64,000 bases of DNA from the NCBI GenBank assembly GCA_037349105.1, contig JAYJMM010000114.1, positions 186,001 to 250,000 of the forward strand. Reading direction: 5' to 3'. Below are positions 1 to 11,900 of the stretch, piece by piece. Position 1 is the stretch's first letter; the number at the start of each line of letters is the position of its first letter. The position numbers and the translations under genes were made by a program. The notes beneath the pieces are model-generated. The model made no database searches. It saw only the letters and a list, made by a program, of their open reading frames with translations, and was not told the origin of the DNA. The stretch is from Limnomonas spitsbergensis. Its lineage: Eukaryota > Chlorophyta > Chlorophyceae > Chlamydomonadales.

Positions 1-2923
1 ACCCGCCAACGATCTTCTCTCCCCCCCTGTCAAGATCGCCCGGCTCCATGTTCCTGCCCCTCACACAGGAGGGTGGCATGACTGCACCATGGTAGCTGGA
101 AAACTGGAATTGAGCTTAGTCATTCCATACCAGCTCCACGCAGCCGAACGTTCAGCAGAGCCCAGCGGTTATGCACCGCTATAAACCAGCCTACAGTCAG
201 CGGTGATGGAGAATCCATTCTCATCAATGCTAATAGGAAGGCATCCAAATGAAGAAGATGTTCGTCAATGAAATTACACCTGTGGACCATGCTGAAAGGG
301 CTCCGCTGCGTGGGCGCTCGACTGTCTGGTCGAGAGGAAAATAAAGTCAAGGGAAAGGAAAGGAACTGAGGGAAGAAGGTGAAGGGAAAAGACTACCGTA
401 TTTTTAAAAAGTATAAAATGTGTACGACTGTACGTCACCAAGGGACGAAGACTAGCAGACGACTTACAGATCTGTGCACAAGCGTAAATAGCCGGCTTTT
501 GGTCCCGCCTCAAACCACTCAGGCGACTCAGCCCACTCAACCTACTCAGCCGCTGCTCATCAGAAATAAATTCCCTTCATATGCATCGTTGAAATATCCG
601 GAGGGGAATTGAAGTTTTAGAAAATAAACTGGTTTATTTGTGCACAACACTGCAAGGTTAAATAATAGTAGGGATTCGAGGTGATGACGGATTCTGGATC
701 CGCAGTAAAATCTTGATAAGCCCCAGGTTCCTTGCAAAAACTTACCAATATCCAGTTTGGGACGAGGGCCACATGATTTACTGTCCGGCGTCCACTGATC
801 ACTCTTAATAAAGTGACAAGAGGTCACTCTTGTGGACGTGGCAATGAGATCATGGAGAGGATGAGCGCCACATGATCTGCTGTCCGGCGGTGTTGGTCTT
901 GGTCTTTGTTGCCTTCCCGGCCTCTCCTTTTGTTCCTTTCCCCCTCTCTTCCTTTTAGTTCCTTCTTTACTCCCTTCTGAACAGTTGGGCGCCCACGCGG
1001 CCGAGCTTTGAGCGTGCCCAGAGGTGTAACGTTATTGACATGATCTGCTGTCCGGCGTCCACGGATCACTCTTAATGAAGTGACAGGAGGTCACTCTTGT
1101 GGACGTGGAGTGGCAATGGAGGGGATGAGCACCACATGGTTTACTGTCCGTTGTCAATGGATCACTCTTAATGAAGTGACAAGAGGTCGCTTTGATGAAG
1201 GTGGGAAGATGTTCAGGGAGGGAATGAGGTCCGCATGATTTACTGCCCGTTTCCCACGGACGTTTCTTTTGAATTAAACATCAATTGATCGATTGACATA
1301 GACCTTTCGTCGTGGAAGAGGATGTGGCCCTAAAATGAATGTCAGAGTGGGGTGCAAGCTAAATGCAGAGGTTTGTGTCTATCCTAGATTTGATTTGCCT
1401 TCCCTCGGGTATGAGGAAATGATTTATGTGAATGCTGCCATCAGGGCAGACTTTTGACCCAAACTGTAAGTTCCTAACTGAAAACTGGCGTCGACAATGG
1501 ATGTCTAGTTTTTCCGTAAAACCAAATAGGGCCCGCGCATTTTCGTTAAGTAGCCTGAAAACAATTAACAAACGGTCGCGCAAATTTTGAAGATAAGATA
1601 AATGTAATGGAGTGCCGCGCATCAGATGCAAAAATATATATTTCACCTGGTTGACACTATGTAGCGGCACCTGGCTGGGTACCTGCCCGACAGTCCGCGC
1701 AGCGACGATTTTGAATTAATATTCGCACCCATCCAGGTCTGCGAACCCCAATCATTAAGTAATTTTGAGCGAAGTCTCGAGGGGGGGCAGAAAAATAATT
1801 ATGGACCCCATCCCCCCTAATTCTCCAAAACTCATCTGTTTGACATAGGAGTTGCACCTAAGGACTTTTGGGAGGGTATCTCGGCTTCAAGAAAAAAAGC
1901 AAACGTTTTTTTATGGACTTGCACCCCCCTCCTAGCTTGACATGCGTTGACCGGGTACTCAACGTTGACCATGCACAAGGGGTCGTTGGAAAGCCCTGGC
2001 CCTACCCTATGCAGTGAGCTCTTGAAATCATGCAGTTTCCTCGGGGCTGACATGCTATTCGCAAAATAAGCTTTTGTGAAATCTACGAAATCCTCATTGT
2101 TTGGCTCTCTGTACCTCAGTCAACGTTGGGCCGAAAAGCATTTGAAGACCAGATATGGAAAGCTCTCGTCAAGCTCCATACTTTTCGAGGATGGGGTGTT
2201 CTTAGTTGTTTTTGTCCCCCCCCTCGCGAAGTCTACCCGTTTCTACAGTATTCACGTATCCCTCAACTCCAAACAACGTTCATGATGAGGGAAGGCTACT
2301 CGCATCTTCTGTTAGTTCCCACCCTTGCCCTACTCAGGCCACCTTGTGGGGCACAATCGCTACCGAGACCCAAATGCCTCGCTCTCTTGCATGCTTGGAA
2401 GCGGCAACGTGACGACACCGTTTTTTTTGTTAATCGGCTACCTCGGGTTGCAGACGCAAAGGTACGGCACAAATTCTCTATACACACGAGTCATGCAAAG
2501 TGTACAACATGGATTTGTACATCAGCACGGCATGTTCACTGAACGTCAAAGGTCGGGCGAGCGACAAAGGTCAGACCAACCAAAGGGAGTAAACGAGCGC
2601 CCGATCCCTATTCTAGCTCACCAAATAATTATCACATGCTGCTGGTGGCAGGTGGCAGGTGTGAGCAAAGTGAGCAAGACCCTGTCCTGCTTCAAATACC
2701 CTCAAAAGGTGATGCGTGTTTGGACCTTATTTGCTTGCCAAGTATATTCATGGATATATTTCATGCGAAGCATTTTAGTTGAAATGATTTGGATGGACCC
2801 CCCATGCACTCAATAATTATTTTAGATAAATGTCTAAATCAGCTGTTACTACCATGTCCCTAAAGATGGGAACAAAATAATGACACCGGTGCAACTATTT
2901 GTTTGAAGACAGAGGGGGCGTCA
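1..2923. repeat. Gene-free repeat region at left edge
   Basis: I see no supportable gene here. About 285-330 and (inverted) 950-1035 hold the dispersed repeat recognised by GTGGGCGCCCA next to a purine-rich tract. Between about 780 and 1260 a unit containing TGATTTACTGTCCG and GGATCACTCTTAATGAAGTGACA recurs four times, so this is an irregular tandem array. About 1340-1500 resembles segments near 7123, 46470 and 62740 (shared words around TTGATTTGCCTTCCCTC). About 2100-2215 is a dispersed repeat that recurs at 42785-42890. Open frames here are short, overlap on both strands and show no family resemblance. Confidence 0.6.
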
Positions 2924-5900
2924 CTATTTGACATCGCTCATTGGTATCAGCCAGCTCAATGACGTTTCGATTTCGCCCTTGGCCTCGTCCCGCTGCTGCC
3001 CCTGCAACTGCTCCACCAGTATGGACTCAAGCTCCGAAACCACCTCGCTACAGGGCGGACGCGCCCGGGGGTCGGTGGCCCAACACCGCTCGACGAGGGA
3101 CGCCAGCCGCAATGGGCACCGCGCGGTGTCGGTTGGGATCGGGTTGCGCGCGTGCATCACGGCAACTTGATAAATGATGGCCACGTTGGAAAGGCCTTCC
3201 CAGGGGAGCGCTGTCGCCACCATCTGCCACATGCTGCGGGGGCAGGCGTTGGGCACATGTGGGGAGGGTAGAAAATATAAATATTAAACATACCATAGGG
3301 TCAGTCTTATAGGCACAAAGGGAGTGTATAACATGTGGGAAGGGGGACGGCGTACTAACCATGCTGTACCATGTTAAAACACCGTATCGGCCATTTCCTC
3401 ACCAGTCCAGCCATTTTGGCTGAACTGAATCTGTATCCGTACAGTTTGACTGTACCGGTGTACCGTATTTCTGTACTGGGTAAATCTGGCTGGCTGGCAG
3501 CAACACAATGTGGCGTCCATTTGTCCCATCCCCCTTGGTGTGCAAAAATAATATAAAAAAAATACCGCGCGACCTCAAAATTCAACATGCGGGTCGAAAA
3601 CAATTTACAAATCATTCGCGCACGCAGCGCTGAGGGAAACCTGTCGGACCAGTCCTGGCCCGATACTCCCAGTACGTCAAATTAGCTCGGACTTTCGAAT
3701 TGATTCAAGCGCGAACTGTCTGAGCAACCCATTTAATAATGAATAATGCTCAAACCGAAAAGCGTGTTATGGTAGTGCCATGAATTGGCTGAGGAGCTCC
3801 TGGTCCAGAGTCACCTCGGAGCGGCAGCGAGACAACGCTTGACTGGATACTAGGCAATGGTCCTCTGCCCCCTCAGATGCCCCTGCCACTCACACGACTG
3901 CCAGGGAGAAGATGTCGAGTGAGGTGCTGATGCCGCCAATTTTGGGATCAAACGCCTCGGGTGCCCTGGAAGGGGTGGGGCAGGAATACTGTATGAGGGG
4001 GGGGGGGGCTGGAGGGGGGGGGAGGGGCTGGAGGGGGGGGACAGGCGACAGGATGGGTCTGGGTGATTGAGAAGAGGAAAGGATTGGGATCAAACACCTT
4101 GGGTAGGGGCTCTCATCTGCGTCGGTAAGATTGGTGTGCTGAAACGCCGCTTTGAACAAATGAAATGTGATCAAAATGGTCCCTTGATCTAGACCTAGCG
4201 CACATTGAGGCTTCAAATGTATACAACTTAAAAGGGTGGGAGAGGCGACGGGTAGGGTCTGGACAAATGATAAGTGCCCTGCCCCCCCTCCTGATCCCAC
4301 ACTCACATGCATGCCCCCCCCCTTACCTAGCCCCTCCAACCTGCCCCCCCATCCTGATCCCACACTCACATGTATGCCCCCCCCCTTTACCTAGCCCCTC
4401 CAACCTGCCCCTCCTCCTGATCCCACACTCACATGTATGCCCCCCCCCTTTACCTAGCCCCTCCAACCTGCCCCCCCATCCTGATCCCACACTCACATGT
4501 ATGCCCCCCCCCTTTACCTAGCCCCTCCAACCTGCCCCCCCATCCTGATCCCACACTCACATGTATGCCCCCCCCCTTTACCTAGCCCCTCCAACCTGCC
4601 CCTCCTCCTGATCCCACACTCACATGTATGCCCCCCCCCTTTACCTAGCCCCTCCAACCTGCCCCTCCTCCTGATCCCACACTCACATGTATGCCCCCCC
4701 CCTTACCTAGCCCCTCCAACCTGCCCCTCCTCCTGATCCCACACTCACATGTATGCCCCCCCCCCTTCACCTAGCCCCTCATACCTGTCCTCCGCCCCAT
4801 TTCAGCCCCCCCACCCCCCCTCCCTGACATCCTCTGTCCCCTGTTCCCCCCTTCTCCCTGTCCTCCGCCCCATTTCCACCCTCCACCCCTCCTGATCCCA
4901 CACCCACACAGAAATCTACGCCCTATTAGGGCATGGAGGTTACGGAAACAATGCAGCTTGGGGCCTTAGCCACATGGGGCCTTGGCCATATGGGGCCTTG
5001 GCCATATGGGGCCTTGGCCACATGGGGCCTTGGCCATATGGGGCCTTGGCCACATGGGGCCTTGGCCATATGGGGCCTTGGCCACATGGGGCCTTGGCCA
5101 TATGGGGCCTTGGCCACATGGGGCCTTGGCCATATGGGGCCTTGGCCATATGGGGCCTTGGCCACACTCACATGTATGCGACGGTCCCTACATCAATCCG
5201 GGTGTCTAGGTACGTCTTGAACTTGCACCTCGCCAAACCAAAGTCGGAGATCTTGGCTTTCTGTTGCTGGTCAAGTAGAATGTTGGCTGGCTTCAAGTCT
5301 GAGATAAGGGGGGTGATGAATGAAAGGAGGGGGGTAGGGTCAGAGATCTTGGCTCTGTGTTGCTGATCCAGCGAAATGTTGTCTGGCTTCAAGTCCGTGA
5401 GGGGGGATGATCAGGGCTGGGCGATTGACGGTCCACCTTTCGACAGTGCCGTAAAATCATTTTGATGATCTATTCAAAAATATTTAAGACCAGTATCTGT
5501 GTGCATGGCCAACATGCCGTGTTTCTTATGTATGTACTCGAAGCGCCACGCAGCATCCAGCAACAGCCGCAACATCTGCAACAACTCACCCCGGTGTACA
5601 ACCGACATCCCATGAAGGTACTCCAGGCCCCGCGCAACATCCAGCAACAGCCGCAAGACGTCGAGCAACGGTTGTTTCTTGCGCAGCAGATCCGCTAACG
5701 TGCCCTTCATCAGCTCTTCAACACCAGGTGCAACACCAGGGGATCCAGTTGGGGTTCCGGATTAATGGTTTAAACCCGATTTATCCAGATTTAATCATTT
5801 GTAACAAAATCCAGATTTAAACTAGGGTATTCGGTTAGCCACATTCATCAATTAGATGGTATCGAGTTGAAGCAGCTAGAAAATGCGCCTAGCAACTGGC

Positions 5901-8900
5901 AGCAGCTTATCTTATGAGCTCTTGTGATTGCGTCTAACAAATGGCAGCAGACAAACTCCACACTTCAACTCCACATGACACCAGTTACTCCGCAGTGTCA
6001 GTGCATCAGCCACATGGACAATCGATTGATGCCATGCAATCATATAAATTATGTGCAACAAAGCAATTACCGGTATGGCCAGAGGCTGGCGTGTAGCTGA
6101 GACACGTAGCTGAGAGTCTGAGACACGAAAAAATAGACACGTACATGCGGCCCCCCCCCTCACCCTGAACCACAAACACGCGCGGCGGCCGTAAACAGCC
6201 TCCGAGGCAGCGCACCACGTTGGGGTGGTTCAGCCGGGACAGGATCTGGATCTCGTGCGCCAGGCTGTCATAGTCACTCTGTGTGGATGCCTCCCTGTCG
6301 CTGGAGGCATGCCCCACCAGCTGCCCATCCACCACCGCCCGCGTAATGACCTTGACCGCAACAGGGGTGCCCTGTGCAGCAATTGAAAAGTGTGAGAGGT
6401 GTGAACAAGTGTGAAAGGTGCGGCCGATGACCTTGACTACCACGGGGGTGCCCTGTGCAGCGATGGTCCCTTTTCAGATTGAGGAATGAATTGGAAAGTG
6501 TAAGAGGCATGAACAAGTGTGGAAGGAGCGGCGGAGGGTCACCCCCTTCCCCCTCTGCCTGGGTGTCCAGGGGCTAGCAAAGGCCCCGATGGATGAAGGT
6601 GAAGAAACAGTGTGAATCATATACGAAGGGATCGGCGTCTTTATTATCTTTTCACTAAATAATGTTCTTTCGAAAAGAAACGATACCTTCAACAAGCCCC
6701 CAGGGTTAAGAAACAGTTTGAAGCATACACACTATATACCTGAGGTTTTTGTCCAAAACACAGGTTTTTGTCCAAAACACAGGTTTTTGTCCAAAAAACA
6801 GGTTTTTGTCCAAAAAACAGGTTTTTGTCCAAAACACAGGTTTTTGTCCAAAACACAGGTTTTTGTCAAAAAAAAACCTTCAGCAATTTACCTGTGGTCC
6901 AATGTGTTACACGTGACAGAAAAAAAACCAGAGAGGGCAAATGCCCTGTTCTATTTTCAGATTTGCCTTTTTCTCTTTTTTTCAATTTAATTATGACTGG
7001 CCGCGATTTTAGCCCGGGGCCATTTTTATTTTTAAAACATAATGAAAAATACCGAAAAAATACAGGGTCGTAAATTTCGGTTTCGATTTTCAGCCATATC
7101 CTGCAACCTTCTACGGTTTTCGATTAACCGTAGATTTGATTTGCTTTCCCTTGGACATGAAACAATGCTTTCTTTCAATGCTTGCCTCGGGGCAAACTGT
7201 CGTGACAAACATTTTAGCAACATGGACCGTTTTTTCAGCGACATTCAATTTAAATGTGCTGTGTATTAGACCGCCTGACTGCCTGGGGCTCATTCAGCAG
7301 GCCTCACCCCGGGAAACACATCCTCAGCACTCCGCAGCACTCCTCAGCACTGTTTCTCTTGCCGAGTGGTATACCACTTTCAGCTACAGTTCAGCTACAC
7401 TGTGGCCCTCGGCCACAAGCCCCTGGTGCGGCCAGCCCTGCTGCTTGGGCCACCGGCCGGTGGCCGGTCCAGGTTTGGTGGGAATCAGCCCAGAGGTGGC
7501 CTAGCAAAAGTTGTACACACTTAAATTAACTTGGCTCCACATCCCACCCCACCCCGTCTCTCCCCATCCTGATCAACCACGTGCTCTGAAGCCACAAGCT
7601 CAGACTCAGCGGCCAACAACATGCACCATCTATGCAGCCCTCCCCCTGCCTCACCCCCTCCCCCTCCCGCTGCCTCTGACCCCCCCTGCCCCAGCCCCTC
7701 CCCTGCCCCTCTCCACTTTTCCTTGCCCCTCTCCCCACAGGTCTACACACACCTCTCTTGGCTACATGTTTGAAACAGACAGCAGCAGCCACACACCTTG
7801 CGAACCACCCAGTACGAAGATCCTACTGATTCAGGGTGAAGCCTGTGAGCCCCACACCCACACTCTGCGTGTTGCGCTCTATGCCTTTGCCCATACACCT
7901 GGCACCCTTCACCGTAAACCCTGAACTTTAACTGAGATCCGCAGACATCTGACACGTTTGTAATTGTTGGGTGGATGGATCCAGATCTGGGCAGATCTGT
8001 CCAATTTATGGTTTAGCTAATTTGCCCCACACCCACATGCCTCGTGACACCCCCAGCACCGGTACACAAACCCTAATAATGTAGGGTTGAGCCATTTAGG
8101 GTTTAGCCAGTTCGCCCCACACCCACACACCTTATGTGTTGCTCGGTACACGGACCCCACTGCGCCGACGCCCAACAGTGCGTTACTTCGATCCTGACAA
8201 AAATCCAGATCCTGGATCTGAAGATCCAAATCGATGCCAGCTGGCACGTCGCCGTGTAAAGACTGCATCTGGTTGAGGCCCCTCGAGCTCCGCTGTTGGT
8301 CCGCATCAACCTGCGAGGGTGTGTTTGAGGGTTTAGGGTTGGGGCCATAACGGAAGTGGTTGAGGGTTTAGGGTTTATTGTGAGAGGAAGTCCACCTCAA
8401 CCTATCTCCTGAGCCAGCGGTTGCACACACGATGTACAGAGAGATGTTGCAAGGGGCCTACACCCTTAAGTCCTTACCAGGGACACAGGATACGAGCCGT
8501 TTGAGCCAAAACATCCCGTATCGTATCATATCGTATATTCCCGGTCATTCCATATTCCGTATCCTGTGTCCCTGCCCTCAACCCTGAACCCACCTGCACT
8601 ATCTCCTGAGCCAGCTGTGCGTACGCGTTGTACAGAGAGATGTCCCCGAAGCCCGCCATGGACCACTCGCACGCCTCGTCGTGGCCCGCCGCGACCTCGT
8701 ACGGCGACGCCTGGCTCGGCATCCGCTCTGCCAACGTCGCACCACCCGAGCCACTGCCAGCAGCGACCGAGTGGTGCCACCGGGGGCCCGCTGGAGCAGG
8801 TCCTGGGGTCCACGGCGAGGCGAGCCGGGGGTCGGAGGAGCGGTTTGAGGAAGAAGTGCCGGCAGCAGCTTTCAGAGGCGAGCTGAACTGCCGGTCTGAT

Positions 8901-11900
8901 GCATTTGATAAGTAGGGGAAAGGGCCACATCCAGAGGTGCCACCGATGGGTATTCCTGGATCGTGGAGGTGGGCGTGGCCTTGTAGGCCCCCAGCTGTCA
9001 GGCCTTGCAAGCCCCCTGCTGTCAGGCATGAGGCCCTCGGTGCCCTGCTGCCCAGGCTGTTGCGAGCGGAGGATCCCTGGCTGTTGTCCGTGACAGTTTC
9101 GGAGGAGAGCGGGCCACTCAGGCGGCCCGAGCGCTCCGAGAAGCCCTGATGTTTCTCGTGCTTGTTAGTCTCCGGGACGAAGCGGGCAGGCTCGTCCCGA
9201 CCACCGAGGCTACTACCGCCGCCGCCGCCGCCTGAGCTTGGGTCCAAGCAGCAGCGGCTGCTAGGAGAGCCCCTCGTGCTAGGTGGGGGTAAGGCAGCGG
9301 CGGCTTCACACTTCTCGGCGTCCGACTCGCGCCGCAGCCGACTGTAGTAGCGGAACATGAGGAACGACACCGCGCCGGCCAGCGCCAGAATCACCGTGCC
9401 CAGGCCGACGCCGAGCGCGAGGGGAAGCCAGTCCATGGCTCCGGAGCCGGCTGACAAGGCTGCCGGGGACGTGCCTGGCGGAGTGTCTTCTGGCGGCGGA
9501 GACGGCTTTGTTGGTGCCTGTGGCGGTCTCTGCCGCGGCATCACGGGCGGCGGTTTTGGCTCCCGAAGCGGCTGAAAAGGCAGAGACGATGCAGGCAGCT
9601 CTGAAGGTGCAGCCACCGGGCCAGACGGCGGCGGCGGAGGAGGACCAGGCGCACTCGGAAGAGAGGGTGGCTGGATTGGCGGGGATGGGGCGGGGACCGG
9701 CCAAGTCCCAGTGACGGGGAAGTTTAAACGCAGGATCTGTTGCTTTGCGCCGGCCATGTGTACGGTACCGCCTGACTTGCAGCCGCCGTCGCTCTGGAGG
9801 GTGATGCCGCTGCCAAGCATGTCGGCGAGGAGCGCAGGCCCGCTCACGTCCGTCACATTGAGGGAATAGCCGTCGTTGGTGCTTAGGGTAGCAAATTTGG
9901 CACCTCCAACAGCCTGTGGGCAGAGGGGGGGTAACCATTGGTGCCTCAAACAGCCTACAAGCAGGGGGGGGGGGGTAACAATGGGTGCCTCCAACAGGGG
10001 GAATAGCCGTCGTTGGTGCTCAGGGTGGCACACTTGGCACCTCCAACAGCCTGTGGGCAGGGGGGGGGTAACCATTGGTGCCTCAAACAGCCTACAAGCA
10101 AGGGGGGGGGGTAACAATGGGTGCCTCCAACAGGGGGAATAGCCGTCGTTGGTGCTCAGGGTGGCACACTTGGCACCCCCAACAGCCTGTGGGCAGGGTT
10201 AAGGGTTAGGGGGGGGAGCTGAGCATGGCCTTTTTGCATCTGCAGACTAAGCACCTCCAACAGCCTGCAAGCAAGAGGGAGAGTAGCTGTGGTGCTCAGG
10301 TTGGCAATCTTGGCACCTCTAACGGCCTGCAAGCAGGTTTAGGGTAAACGGGGGGAGAGAGAATGGCATGGCCTTTGTGCAGTTCTGGCACCTCCAATGG
10401 CCTGCGGGTAGGAGGGGGAGTAGCTGTGGTTGGTGCTCAGGTTGGCAAACTTGGCACCTCTAACGGCCTGTGGGAAGGGGCCCATCAGATTAATCAAAGT
10501 GTTTTTCACATGAGATTCTGGGCCCTTCCCCTTTGGGGCGGGAGTCTTTCCCATGAAAAGCAGAGATTTTGCATAGTCGGAAAAACTTGTCCCAAGCAGA
10601 CCATTAGGTAACCTTTGGCATCAACAGCATGCCTGCAAGCTGGGGTTTACGGGGGCAGAGCTTGGCATGGCTTTGTGCATCTGTAGACTTGGCACCTCTA
10701 ACGCGCCTGCGAGCAAGATGACCAGTCCTGTGCCGATTATGGGCCTTACGGTGGCTGAATTATGTAGCCGAGTATCAGTCACCGTAATTTCAAGATAAAT
10801 TCAGCTACTTTTACCAGGAAGGGAAGGTGATGACTCCTACAACAAATGAATTACGGCGCAATTGCACCGCACTGGACAGAACCCAGGACGGGGTCAAGAT
10901 GGGTCCCCAACAGCTCAGGGGCGGGGCTGTGCAGCGGGACCTGCCAAAGATGGTCTGGTTCACACTCAGTAGAAACTGAACCATACCTCGAGCACGTTGG
11001 TAGCCGCGATCCGGAAGTCCTGAAGGTACCAGAAGTTACTGAGGCAGTACGAGTTGCCGGCCGGTGGATTGCCTGGCGCTTGGGGCGGTGGCCAGCTCGG
11101 CGGCGCACCCCGGGGCGGAGGGCTCCGCTGCGGTGGCCGATGCGGATCTAGGAAGGGCGAGGCCGGCGGCAACGGCGACAGGGTCGACGCCACTGCGGTC
11201 GAAACAGTGCAACAGCCGGCGGACGCCCAAGTGCTGAAGTCGCGGATTACGTCGACTGCGTTATCGCCAAAGCTCATCGCGATGAGCGACAAGTGCGACA
11301 GGTACTGCACCGACGAGCCCGTGGTGCTGAATTCGTCGGAAACGCAGATGACGCCGAAGTTGGCGAAACCGCTGTCGACGCTCTCGCGAGTGAGGGGCGA
11401 CGGCAGGGTGGAGGAGCAGGGGTCGCAGGGGCCGTGCGAGAAGACGGCGGGTGGGCTGGCGGGGCTGCATGGGAGAGGATGGCACAGTAGAGGCAGGGAG
11501 CATCGATATAATAATTCATGCATGGCCTCAGAATCAAGAAAAATACTACGCACTCCGCGGAAGCATATGATGCGTCAGAACCGCTCTACCCAGAACAACT
11601 CTATCCCGAAATATTGAAGTCAGTGCATGGCCTCAAAATATATAACAACCCAATGTGCTGTGTAGTGTGCACATAAGGTAGCAATGGGCAGAAAACGAGG
11701 TAGTCCTTCAGATTTTAGGGTCAGGGTTCAGGGTGTAGGGTTTAATCTGTAGGGTTTAAGGGTTTAAGGTTTAGTGTAAGGGTTCATTTCATTCAGGGCG
11801 CTTCAGCTACAAATCAGTTACAAATCAGCTGCCTTACATAATACATTTAAGGTGTACGCACTGGTCCTGCTGCTTGGGCCAGCGCCCTGGGCCGGTCAGG

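Larger units (their letters stand above)
2924..8310 (-). other. Protein kinase catalytic domain (exons 10-15 of the receptor kinase)
   Basis: All core kinase motifs are readable across six exons. The glycine loop GVGAVGSV ends exon 10 (8310-8131). The ATP lysine in VAVKVI and the helix-C glutamate in HEIQIL are in exon 11 (6371-6164). Hydrophobic residues before ELMKGTL mark the hinge, and YLHGMSVVHRD carries the catalytic loop in exon 12, with the D completed by exon 13 (5298-5172), which reads LKPANILLD and DFGLAR. The activation-segment end TVAYMAPE is split between exons 13 and 14, and DIFSLAVV with PWEGLS and ERCW follow in exons 14-15. No catalytic residue is missing, so the enzyme should be active. 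The closest remembered relatives are algal and plant TKL kinases with GTPVAVKV and GLSNVxIIYQV signatures. Confidence 0.93.

Noticed and set aside
4926..5366. Frames reading GLGHMGPWPYGALA or its complement
   Set aside because: They come from the 16-bp intronic satellite, which has no stop codons in several frames.
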